Assembly (NCBI GenBank): GCA_001600415.1
Contig: BCJX01000015.1
Location: 759,303-823,302, forward strand
Direction: 5' to 3'
Length of the DNA: 64,000 bases
Source of the DNA: Pascua guehoae
Taxonomy: Eukaryota; Basidiomycota; Tremellomycetes; Trichosporonales; Trichosporonaceae
The translations under genes and the position numbers were made by a program. Every line of letters begins with the position of its first letter. Positions within the stretch are counted from its first letter, which is position 1. Under the pieces are notes generated by a model that worked only from the letters and a program-made list of their open reading frames with translations, was not told where the DNA came from and ran no database searches. Positions 1-9,288 of this stretch are shown here, one piece after another.

Positions 1-572
1 TTGCTGCGCGTGTCCGAGTCCTGGCGGCGGCTAGGATGCGAGCTGCCCCTCTCGCTGCCTTCTTGTCGTCTGCGACGTACACGCTCCTTGTCCGCCTGTT
101 CTTCGGGCGTTGGGGGCTGCGACCGACGAAGCACAGATACCGCCGACCGAGATGGGTCATACGGCCGAAAGTGGACAGGATCATGTACTGCGGGATCGAA
201 CAGCTTTGGCCGTGAAGAGGGCCCGGGGGCGTCTGGGTCATAGAGGTGACGGGCGCGGTCATCAGAGGAGGCAATTGGGCGCCTTGATCGAGGAGGGCGT
301 GGAGGTGGTGGGGGCGCTTCTGGGTCAAAGAGCTGGCGTCGGACGGCTGGCTCGCGGCGCCGATCGTCTTTGGATCTCGTGGGAAGAGGGGGAGGCGCAG
401 GCGAGGTGGGTTCGGCGCGACGTGGAATCGCAGGCATAGAGGGGTCGTAGAGCTGCTTGTTGGCGGCAGACGGCTGCGGTCCCCGGTCAAACTCATTGAC
501 CTTGTGTCGTCTGGAACGCTCGCCATCCCGACGCTGTGCGCTTCTAAGTCTGTCAGAGTCAGAGGCAGACAT
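1..572 (-). CDS. 5' part of an Arg/Pro-rich protein with repeated L(Y/F)DP motifs (runs off the window)
   Basis: An open frame runs on the minus strand from the ATG at 572-570 to the window edge without a stop, giving at least 190 residues. The protein is rich in Arg, Pro, Ser and Asp. It repeats a short motif five times: QLYDP, QLFDP, HLYDP, KLFDP and RPYDP. It ends in a charged EEQADKERVRRRRQ stretch followed by a Ser/Arg-rich part. No folded domain lies inside the window. L(Y/F)DP repeats ahead of a helical domain recall the N-terminal tails of fungal Est1/SMG5-7-like proteins (telomerase and nonsense-mediated decay factors), but that is only a guess from motif style. A splice-like AAG/GTGAGC just upstream of the ATG could be a leader intron. 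The open frame is certain; the family is not. Confidence 0.6.
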   Translation of the reverse strand, partial: MSASDSDRLRSAQRRDGERSRRHKVNEFDRGPQPSAANKQLYDPSMPAIPRRAEPTSPAPPPLPTRSKDDRRREPAVRRQLFDPEAPPPPPRPPRSRRPIASSDDRARHLYDPDAPGPSSRPKLFDPAVHDPVHFRPYDPSRSAVSVLRRSQPPTPEEQADKERVRRRRQEGSERGSSHPSRRQDSDTRS

Positions 573-2401
573 GGGGGCTCACCTTGGTGAGGGAAGCGCA
601 CGCGAGTACCCGTCGTCGCGGTCGCGGTCGCGATCGCGGTCTCGCCGAGGCGGAGGAGGAGGCGGGGCACTGCGGGCGTTAGGAGGAGGCAGCAACAAGG
701 GATGGAGAGCTAGACGCCATCGCTCACCGAGAACTTGTAGATGTTGATGCGTTCTTGCGCTGCAAGGCGACAATGCGCTCGGTGATTACATCGGCGTCAT
801 GCCGGATGCGAGACGGTCTTGTCTCAGTGGTGGTTGATTCCATTCTAAATCGGAGAGGTACGCGCGGGTGGCGGCTCGTTGTTTATGGACACATTGTTGC
901 TGATTGCAGGGCGTCTTGGTACGTCAAGGAGGCGAGTCTTGGCGCAATGACGCGATGGTGGTGGGCAACTGGAGACTGTCGAGGTGGGTATAAGAGAGAA
1001 ACGAGTACGAGGAAGAAGGGTGGACGTCGAGATTTGATGAAATGGAGCAAGGTAGGCGATGGACGTGGAATGGAGATGGGACAAGAATAGGCGGATGTGT
1101 GGTTGGTTGTGGTGTGGTGGTGTTGGTGATGATGGAATGGATCAGAGTGGTTGGTAGGGAAGGTGGAGAGGGACGACGACGACGAGCAATGACAGTGACA
1201 ATGACAATGACAATGGTCGCATGCCCCTTTTTCCTTCCTTCCTTCTTCGTTCCTTCCTTCGTTGGGCCTTCCTTGGGTGGTGCGCCCTTTTCGTGATGCT
1301 CTTTGGCTGGCTGGGTCATTTGCCGTCATTTATGCCGGGGGTGGGTTGTGCTGCTGCTGCGCGTCTCAGCGGTGAGCCTGAATGTAATGGGGCCTGGTCT
1401 GCATGCATGGCATGCTGCTGGATATCGCGCGCAGTCGATTGTTCCACAAACTCGTAAAAGCGCAGTCATGCAGTCACCCACCCCCCCTGGCTACCATGCT
1501 CGCAGCCTGCAGCAATTCATGGCTGCTAGCCGCAGTCGCCGCAGTCGCAGCAGTCGTCGCGCGTGCCGGTCATGACCGGTCAAAGGCAAAATGACTACTG
1601 CCTGCTGGCTGCTGTTACTGCGCAGCAACCCGTTGACCCATATTACAGGAGACCCGCTTGCCCTTGGGTAGAGTTCCTGTCCATCTCATCAAGTCTGATC
1701 CCGCTCACAGGCTGGTCCACAACCTCCACTCTATTGTCGTAATTGCAAGATTTAAAAATTATGATTAGAGACGGAACCAAACTTCAAAGGATTTCTTTAA
1801 TGATACATTTCAGTAGGTCACGTGATGTATTGAGGAAGAGATCTGCAGTGGACTTTGTGACGACGAGGTCTTGTGCCTGTCGTAGGCGGCGCAGAGCCGC
1901 GTAGAATGCGCAGGGAGACGCGCAGGCGAGCAGCGCGAGCAGTTTGAATCGTTGGATGGCAGGTACGTAGGTAGGTCTGGGCAGACGTGCAGCGACAAGC
2001 AATGCAAGCAATCTACTACTGTAGCTTGCCTAACTGCCAGAGGCAAGCGCGGATGCCGACGGGCCCAACACAGGGGTCAGGGTATTGGCCACTCGGGGGG
2101 GGGGGGGGGGGGGTGCATTATTGCAATCTTGCATGCATTGCTTGCTGGCTTGGCTTTTGATCTAGGTACTGTAGGCTAGGCTGGGCATTTTGGCTGGGCG
2201 CGCGTAGACACACCTAACGGATGGATGGGATGGATGGATGGCAACAAACGACGACGCACCGCCGCCATCCACTGTCCGTCCCTTCTTTGCTTGGCCGCCC
2301 AAAAGTCTTACCTTTATTCATTCGCCTCTCAACACTCGATTTGTTTTTCCTTCTTTTTACCTTCCCTTCTCTAATCCCCATCCCTCCAGCTCTCCGCCGC
2401 C
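573..2401. other. Intergenic region between divergent genes
   Basis: This stretch separates the minus-strand Arg/Pro-rich gene from the plus-strand DnaJ gene and should hold both promoters. It contains a small GACAAT-type repeat near 1190-1212, a G homopolymer at 2095-2113 and a pyrimidine-rich stretch (about 2290-2400) that looks like the leader of the DnaJ gene. The short ORFs here are His- or Ser-rich by-products of simple sequence. I see no gene in it. Confidence 0.6.
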
Positions 2402-4565
2402 ATGCCAAAGGACACAGAGCTCTACGACCTCCTCGGCGTCAAGCCAGAAGCCACTGACATTGAGTGAGCAGCAGCAGCACCAGCACCAGCAGCCTGACCA
2501 CACATGCACATGCTTACCACCCACTCTCAGGCTGAAGAAGGCTTACCGCAAGCTCGCCATCAAGGTGAGGAACACGGGTCGCACCCGTTTGCCACCACAC
2601 ACACACGCGCCGACCGCCATGCACACCTTGCTTCCTGCCCTCCCCAACCCCCCTCAGCACCACGCTTCTTCCCCAAGGATACAACACTTGCTGACACGAC
2701 CAGTGGCACCCGGACAAGAACCCGTCCGAGGAAGCCGAGGCCAAGTTCAAGGAGATTGGCGAGGCGTACCAGATCCTGTCGTCGCCAGACTCGCGCGCGT
2801 TCTACGACAAGGTTGGCCGCGATGGCATGAACCGCCCCGAGAATGCGATGGAGGACCCGCAGGAGATCTTCTCCAAGCTCTTTGGTGGAGGTGCGTAATT
2901 CCTGTTTTGCACGTCTTTGGACTCCAAGGTCGCGCTCGCACCGTGCTCAAGGGCAGCGCGTTCGGGTGGCGTCTGGTATTTTGCATTGAGCAGGAGTTTG
3001 GGGCTGAGGCTGGGGGGCTGCTCCCCACATGCCTGCACGGCCGCGCGTTACCGTAACGGATGGGCTGTATTTGGCACCCCGCGTTCCCTCGGCTATGCTC
3101 TCGCTCCTTGGACCACGGCCTGTGCTGACAGTGCGCAGAGGCATTCTTCGACTACATTGGCGAGATTGCGCTCGTCAAGGACTTTACGAGCACGATGGAC
3201 GTTGTCATGACCGAGGAGGAGAAGGCCGAGATGGAGGCTGCAAAGGAGTCGGGCAAGGAGGCTGCGGGAGCTGCAACCCCTGGTGCAGCGGGTGCGACAT
3301 CGGTTGAGACCGCCAAGCCTGCAAGTGCCCCAGGCAGCAAGCCGAGCAGTGCCCCGGGTAGCGCTCGCCCTAGCGTAGACAAGGCCACAGCGGGTGTTGC
3401 CAGCCTGAAGCTTAGCGAGGAGCAGCTGAACGGCGACACAACACCGACTGGTGAAGGCAGCGGCGCCGAGGTCGGAGCACACATCCCGGGCAAGAAGGCC
3501 GACGACAAGAAGGGCAAGGCCAAGCTCACGCCCGAGCAAAAGGCCAAGCTCGAGGAGCTCGACAATGCCAAGGAGCAGGAGCGCAAGGAGAGGTGAGTTG
3601 GGACAACCTGCAGGCGTCACTTTGGTTGCTGACAGTGCAGGATTGACAAGCTGGCTGAGAAGCTCAAGCAGCGTATCCGACCCTATGTGGACGCCAGCCA
3701 GCCGGGCCATGCAGACGACGTGGAGACAAAGGCGTTTGAGCAGAGGGTACGGACCGAGGCCGAGGACCTCAAGCTCGAGTCGTTTGGCGTCGAGATGCTG
3801 CACACGATTGGTGGCGTCTACATGACGCGCGCTGGCAACTTTATCAAGAGCAAGAAGTTCTTTGGCGGCGGCTTCTTTGGACGTCTCAAGGAGAAGGGCG
3901 GCATGGTCAAGGAGGGATGGGGTCTTCTTGGTTCTGCGTAAGTACACAGTGGCATGTTTGGTCGTGCTGACGACAGGATCGGCGTCCAGGCAGCGATGCA
4001 GGAGATGGAGCGGTTGGAGCAGAAGGGTACTGCGACGCCCGACGAGCTTGCCGCGCTGGCAGAGGAGCTCTCGGGCAAGATGCTGCTCACCACATGGCGC
4101 GCCACGCGCTGGGAGGTGATCAACGTGAGTCTACAGGGGTTGGCTGGGCTTGCGTTGTTTATGCTCGTGTTACATGGCGTCGGGTTACATGGGCTCCTGT
4201 TGCTTGTGCCCGTGTTGCGTGGACTCATGAACGGGTCCCAGAAGCGCGTCCTTGGACCCAACACCCAACTGGACTACCTCTACTACCCCCCTCCCAGAAT
4301 GTCCATGTACCTTGCACTCACACTACAGATTCTCGGCCCTGTCATCGACCAGATCCTGTACGAGCCTGGACTGAGCAAAGAAGTCTCTCTGCGCCGCGCC
4401 AAGGCCATCCTCCTGATCGGCACAATCTTCAAGGACGTCGAGCCCGACGAGGGCGACGACGAGCGCCGCGAGCTCGAGCGTCTGGTCCAGAACGCGGCGG
4501 GCAAGAAGAAGAAGGAGAAGAAGAGCCGCAAGGAGACACCATCGCCGCCGGGCGAAAAGGCATAA
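2402..4565 (+). CDS. CAJ1: DnaJ / DnaJ-X domain co-chaperone (Caj1/Djp1 type)
   Basis: Seven exons join in frame to 472 residues: 2402-2463, 2531-2564, 2704-2890, 3139-3592, 3641-3937, 3977-4124 and 4329-4565. The start is the ATG after a CT-rich leader. Residues 1-70 are a J domain with [10 protein letters not shown] and the Hsp70-stimulating HPD at residues 34-36, immediately after intron 2. [17 protein letters not shown] segment follows, then a low-complexity Ala/Lys linker, then a DnaJ-X region ([27 protein letters not shown], ending LGPVIDQIL) and a Lys-rich tail. This layout is typical of yeast Caj1 and Djp1, which assist Hsp70 and, for Djp1, peroxisomal or ER-to-mitochondria protein delivery. 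No membrane segment or Gly/Phe-rich zinc-finger region is visible, so it is not an Ydj1-type protein. Caj1 versus Djp1 orthology cannot be settled here. Confidence 0.93.
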
Positions 4566-5462
4566 ATGAGACGTACACTAATTTTGAGTCATGCTAGACG
4601 CAGAGATTCCCTCGTGCGCCATTCCCCCCTAGCCTCTCCTTTCCTCGCGCGCACAGCGCTCCCCCTCGTAACCTTATTACACGTCGCAGATGTGGATGTT
4701 TAGATGCCGATGATGCCATGCCATGCTCTTTCTGTTTACCAGGAGTGGGGTGGGCCGGTGAGCACGACGGGTCCCGAAGGAAAGCAGGCAATGGGAAGAT
4801 GCCAAATGCGGAGGGCAATCCCCAGGCAATCCAGAAGGCTAGAGAGAGGCTCTGCCCAATTTGGGGAGACGATGATCAGCCTGGCTATCCTGGGCCGATT
4901 GCCAGGAAATGCCAAGTCAGTGGCTCGACACATGTAATCCAAAGGGGGGACCGAGTCTTGAGGCGCTTCTGGAAGCCGCACTCTACAATACCGCTCACAA
5001 CATTGAGGCTCTTGCATCCTGTCTCACTCCACCCAACTTTGTTCCCATAGCCTCAGTTCGACATTGACTGAGAGTCTTCCACATACACCGACGCCCACCA
5101 CGCAGCGCGCAACCAACCAACACCCGAGCACAACGCCCGCCGTCCCACTCTGTACAGACCTTGCTGCCTCGGTTCCAGCACCAACGCCACGCTCACCACC
5201 ACCGCCACTCGACTCTACCTCAACCCCCGGCGCGATGCGTACTCCTCTCACACCTATGCAGACGCTTCCATCGCCATACCTTCCATCCCCAGTCGAGCCA
5301 ACTGCACACTCGAGCTATTTCACCCTCAATCAGGAATACCCAGCCCAGACAGCCCCAGCCGCCCGACTCGGCGCCGAGCACGTGCCATGTCCCAGGCCAG
5401 GTAATCGTATAACGTACCATCCATCACATACAAGAATAATACACGTCTCGAGAGCAGCTCGG
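4566..5462. other. Intergenic region between convergent CAJ1 and DAD2
   Basis: The two flanking genes point towards each other, so this should be shared 3' sequence. A Pro/Thr-rich open frame at 5064-5492 overlaps the last DAD2 exon and has no recognisable domain. I see no supported gene. Confidence 0.5.
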
Positions 5463-6532
5463 CTACAACTCGCCCTCGCCGGCGTACGGTAGGCGGACCA
5501 TCTGGGGCACGGGTTCGGGCTCGGGCTCGTCGTGGTCGGGGTGGTCGGGGTCGGCGGTGGTGTCGGGGTTGGGTGGGGCGGATTTGTCTGTTGTCAGTGC
5601 GTGGGGGGGGTGAGGTGCTGGGAGAGCCAGAGTGGGAGGGGAGGTGCAGGAGGTGCAGGAGGTGTGGGAGGTGGGAGCTGTGGGAGCTGTGGAGGTATGG
5701 GAGGCAAGGGAAGTATGGGTGGAGGCGATGAAGAGGGGAGAGAGCGCGGGGGGGAGGTGCGGAGGTGCAGGCAGAGACTGGTCTCAGTGTAGCCGAATGA
5801 ATAAACTGCGGTCACTGGAAACGGACATGGGGAGAAAAAGGAATACGTACCCAATTGCGAGAGAATGTGGAACACATACGACCAGTTCTGGAGGACGCCA
5901 CCGATCGCTGCGGGTCAGTACTGATACATCCAGAGATGGGAAGGGAGACCCGAGATGGGAGATGAGAATGGGTTCGAGATCAAGCGTTTGGATAACACGC
6001 ATGCCCAAGCCGGACATCGACTCCGATCTGGGACACGGGTTTCGTATCGAATGCATCGTAGCGGGCATGCGGGGTGGGTGCCTCAACTCGTGATGCCGCT
6101 GCAGGTCCAGGACAACCTGGCCCGCTCGCAGCCTCTCCTCCAAAGCTCCGGGGTTATCAACCCACCACCACCACCACCACCACCACCACCACCACCACCA
6201 CCACCACCAACACCACCACCAACACCAACACCNNNNNNNNNNNNNNNNNNNNNNNNNNNNNNNNNNNNNNNNNNNNNNNNNNNNNNNNNNNNNNNNNNNN
6301 NNNNNNCCCAAACCCCCCAACCCCCCCCCCCCCCCCCCACGGGGGGGCTCTGCGACTCACCCTCGCCACCATCAGCCATCACATTCGTCATGTCCGCCAA
6401 CGCCTCGACGCGCTTGACGAGATCCCCGCTCGCGTGCCGCAGCGCCTGGAGGCCAGAGTACTCTTGCTGCTTTTGGTACAGGAGCTGGAGCGAGGGCGGG
6501 AACGTGGCCACGATGGCGGGTGTGGGCGGCAT
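5463..6532 (-). CDS. DAD2: DASH/DAM1 outer-kinetochore complex subunit Dad2
   Basis: Three exons on the minus strand (6532-6361, 5907-5851, 5587-5463) join to 117 residues. The core reads LLYQKQQEYSGLQALRHASG, then a VEALADM segment, DGGEA and VLQNWSYVFHIL. It matches the Dad2 pattern of a coiled coil with (E/Q)L..LR..S..L, a DGTEAVA-like turn and a (V/L)L.NW..V helix. The DGGEA motif is assembled exactly across intron 1 (phase 1). The protein ends in an acidic tail and MVRLPYAGEGEL. Dad2 is part of the DASH ring that couples kinetochores to spindle microtubules. The last acceptor was chosen because it is preceded by a CTGAC branch and keeps frame; other in-frame acceptors exist upstream and would add Pro/Thr-rich sequence. 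Intron 1 is about 450 bp, long for this genome, and contains a CCA repeat and the assembly gap. Confidence 0.85.
6161..6232. repeat. CCA/ACC trinucleotide repeat leading into an assembly gap
   Basis: A run of CCA units with a few CCAA interruptions sits in DAD2 intron 1 and ends directly at the N run, so the assembler probably failed in the repeat. True length is unknown. Confidence 0.9.
6233..6306. other. Assembly gap (74 N)
   Basis: A run of N between a CCA repeat and a C homopolymer, inside DAD2 intron 1. No coding sequence is lost if the exon joins are right. Confidence 0.99.
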
Positions 6533-7003
6533 GGTGGCCGGGTGCCGTGGGGCTGAAGAGCGGGCGGGGGAGGCGGAGAGTGGGGGGGGGGGGGGGGGTC
6601 GCCTGGAGTAGGGGTTTGCGGCGCGAGTGTGGTTGGCACGGCACGGAGTCAATGTGGTCTCTGGGTCGGTGGTGGTTTCCGCTGCGTGTTGGGTATACGT
6701 GCCAGTGTCTGAGCTCGAGGATGGAGATTGTTCGAGTTCGAGGCTGGCGCCTGCTCGACCTGTATCTTGCTCACCGCCAGTGACGATTGTTGACAACGGA
6801 GCGCAACCCCGACTGACCGTGGGAAACCAGATCACGTGGCTCGCCAAGCGATGACACAGCGACAACAGTGACGATGAAATACAACAGCAGTGGGAAGCTC
6901 ACATCGACAACTCCCCACTCTACCCCTCTTCGTCTTCTCCTCTTCTCCGTGCCCTACCCCCTCCTCACTACTTCCACCTCCCGACCTGCACACCCTCCCC
7001 GCC
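6533..7003. promoter_or_regulatory. Divergent promoter region of DAD2 and the UCH gene
   Basis: About 470 bp lie between the divergent start codons. The region holds a G homopolymer near 6582-6598 and a CT-rich tract (about 6910-7000) that fits the leader of the UCH mRNA. I see no convincing TATA box. Confidence 0.45.
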
Positions 7004-8537
7004 ATGTCCAAGTGGGTCCCGCTCGAGGCGTCTCCCGAGGTTTGTCGCGCGTGCCGTGCCGTGTCTGACGCCAGGTCTTCAACGACGTGCGTAACTGTAT
7101 GTGACCACCGACGGGGTCTACGAGTCTTCGAGGGCGGCGGCGGTGGGCGACATGTTCATTCGGCTGTGTCAAGTTGCTTGCGTTCTTTCGTGCTTGGCGA
7201 GCTGGCGAGTCTGCCCGTATAGGCTCGACTGTGCTCGCTCAGCAGCATCCTCACATTGCTCCTTAGGCCCATGTGTTTCATATACTCATCTCTCCATTCT
7301 CCCTCCATCTCCCACTTTATCTCTCCTCCATTTTTCCTCTGCCGTTATCCATTCCCCCACTCCCCCTCCCCAGTCCTCACCCCCCTATCGTCGCCCCACA
7401 CACCCCCCCCCCCCCTCCCACTCACCCACAGTGGTCGCGCCCCCTCGGCCTCCCGTCCTCGCCCCTCTCGTTCCAGGACCTCTTTTCGCTCGACGACGAG
7501 TTTCTCGCCTTTACGCCGCAGCCCGTGCGTGCCGTCCTCCTCCTCTTCCCCTCGCGCGGTGCCCTGCACGCCGCGCGCGAGGAGGAGGAGAAGACGCGTA
7601 CCTGGGATGGTAAGGATGTGTGGTGGATCAAGCAGACGGTGAGTTCGTGTGAGCCCTGTGGGTTGGGTTGGGTTGGGTTGGGTTGGGTTGGGTTGGGTTG
7701 GGTTGGGTTGGGAGGACGCGCCGAGGACCGAGTGCAAGTGGGTGCGCTCGTTGCGAGCCTTGAACTCGCGTGCTTGACACCTATTGCCCGGGTGCTCGAT
7801 GTGTGAACTGTGGTGCGGTGCCGTTCGCTGCGTTCCAGTTCGACTGGTACGATCGTCGGCTGCACCACACTGCACCTGGTTGTCACGCCAAGCAGAGCTA
7901 CCTGCAAACACCATGGCGACTCACCCTCTCGTCAACGCTATCCCCTGCATCTCACCCCCCCCCCCCCCCGGGGGCGGCCAGTGCTGCCCACCCCAACTGT
8001 GCTCCAACTTGTCATCCGGACCACTCCTGATGGCAGATTCCCAACGCATGCGGCTCCATTGGCCTGCTCCACGCCCTCCTCAACCTCCCCGAGGGCTCGC
8101 TCGAGCCAAACTCCAAGCTCGTACAGTTCAAGGAGCAGACTCTGCCGCTGGATCGTGAGTAGTCGGGCCGGCTCGTCATTCTTCTTTCTGGTGCTTCGGG
8201 CAACCACAGAACTGTCTGCTGTTCGTCACTGCGTCGCCGCGCGTAGCGTTCGCCTCTACCTACCGTTGTCCCCGTTGTCATTTGGCCTAGCCATCCACAT
8301 GCTCTTTCACATTATGGTTTGGTCCGATGCCATTCCCACCGCTACTCTCATCACCGTTACCATCGCCATCACCTCACCGCGATCCCCAATCCCATTCCCA
8401 TGACTCTCCTCGTGTCCTTCCTCATCCTATCCGCATCCCCATCACCCCCTCATCCTCATCTTCACCCATCCTGTGCCCTTCTCCTACAATACTCTCCTCA
8501 CCACACTCCATCCCTTTCCATCCCTGTCCCCTTTCTG

Positions 8538-8617
<80 letters not shown>

Positions 8618-9087
8618 CCCCCCTTACTAACCCCAGCCCTCGCGCGCGCCAAGCTCCTCGACGAGGCCGACTTTTTCGAAGAGGCCCACACGGCCGCGGC
8701 ACAGACGGGCCAGTCGGCCGTGCCCCAGGACCTCGACGTCGACACGCACTTTATCGCCTTTGTCGAGGGCACGAATGCAAAGGGCGAAAAGCGCGTCGTC
8801 GAGCTCGACGGCGGGCGCAACGGCCCCATGGACCGGGGCGAATGCAAGGATCTCCTCCGGGTGAGTATTCTGGGTGTCTGGGGCCAGCAGCAAGTAGAGG
8901 GTTGGCGCTGCGGGTGTGCGGCAGTGGTGGGCAACGGTACCTCTGGAGCTGTGCAGAGCGATACGTTCCTGGCATACATTGAGCTGACGCCCAGGATGTT
9001 GCCAAGATCGTCAAGGAAAAGTACATTGAGCGCGCCGACGGCGACATCAACTTCAACATGATTGTGCTCGCTGGTGAACAGGAGTAG
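7004..9087 (+). CDS. YUH1: Ubiquitin carboxyl-terminal hydrolase, UCH family (Yuh1/UCHL3 type)
   Basis: Six exons (7004-7039, 7075-7086, 7432-7638, 8037-8154, 8637-8860, 8995-9087) join to 229 residues, the usual length of UCHL1/UCHL3 proteins. The N terminus MSKWVPLEASPEVFND is typical. The cysteine-protease site is intact: oxyanion Gln84 in IKQT, nucleophile Cys90 in IPNACGSIGLLHAL, His162 in DTHFIAFVEG and Asp182 in VELDGG. The enzyme hydrolyses small adducts from the ubiquitin C terminus and can process ubiquitin or Rub1/NEDD8 precursors in the cytosol. The 12-nt second exon, VFND, is forced by frame and by conserved splice sites. Introns 3 and 4 are unusually repeat-rich: a GGGTT array and a 76-base C run. 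Gid9, a ubiquitin-ligase subunit, is the convergent neighbour. Confidence 0.95.
7659..7713. repeat. GGGTT pentanucleotide array in UCH intron 3
   Basis: Roughly ten copies of GGGTT lie just after the intron 3 donor. The unit looks telomere-like but is not TTAGGG and lies inside a gene. Confidence 0.95.
8540..8615. repeat. 76-base C homopolymer in UCH intron 4
   Basis: An uninterrupted run of C lies about 20 bases upstream of the intron 4 acceptor, which has the branch-like TTACTAAC. It acts as an extreme polypyrimidine tract if genuine. Its length is uncertain because homopolymers are error-prone. Confidence 0.9.
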
Positions 9088-9288
9088 GCGGTACATGATG
9101 TCGCGAACAGAAAGAAAATTAGTAGCCTAGGAGAGTGACGTCTAGTTCTGACGGAGTGGATCGACATGTTTGCAATGCAGTGTATACAACGTACTGCGTA
9201 CTGTACAGCGCGGCTGAGCGCGCTCGACTACTTCTGCCCTTGTTCCGTGGCCCACACTGGCCCCCCGTTCACTGCCACCCAGGTCCCC

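Noticed and set aside
883..1329. 148-residue His/Cys-rich frame
   Set aside because: The HCHCHC pattern is the translation of a GACAAT/GACAGT microsatellite.
5064..5492. Pro/Thr-rich plus-strand frame of 142 residues
   Set aside because: It overlaps the last DAD2 exon antisense, has no domain, and looks like C-rich flanking sequence.
7659..7713. Possible internal telomere repeat (GGGTT)n
   Set aside because: It lies inside an intron of an intact gene, and the unit is not the TTAGGG-type repeat expected in basidiomycetes.
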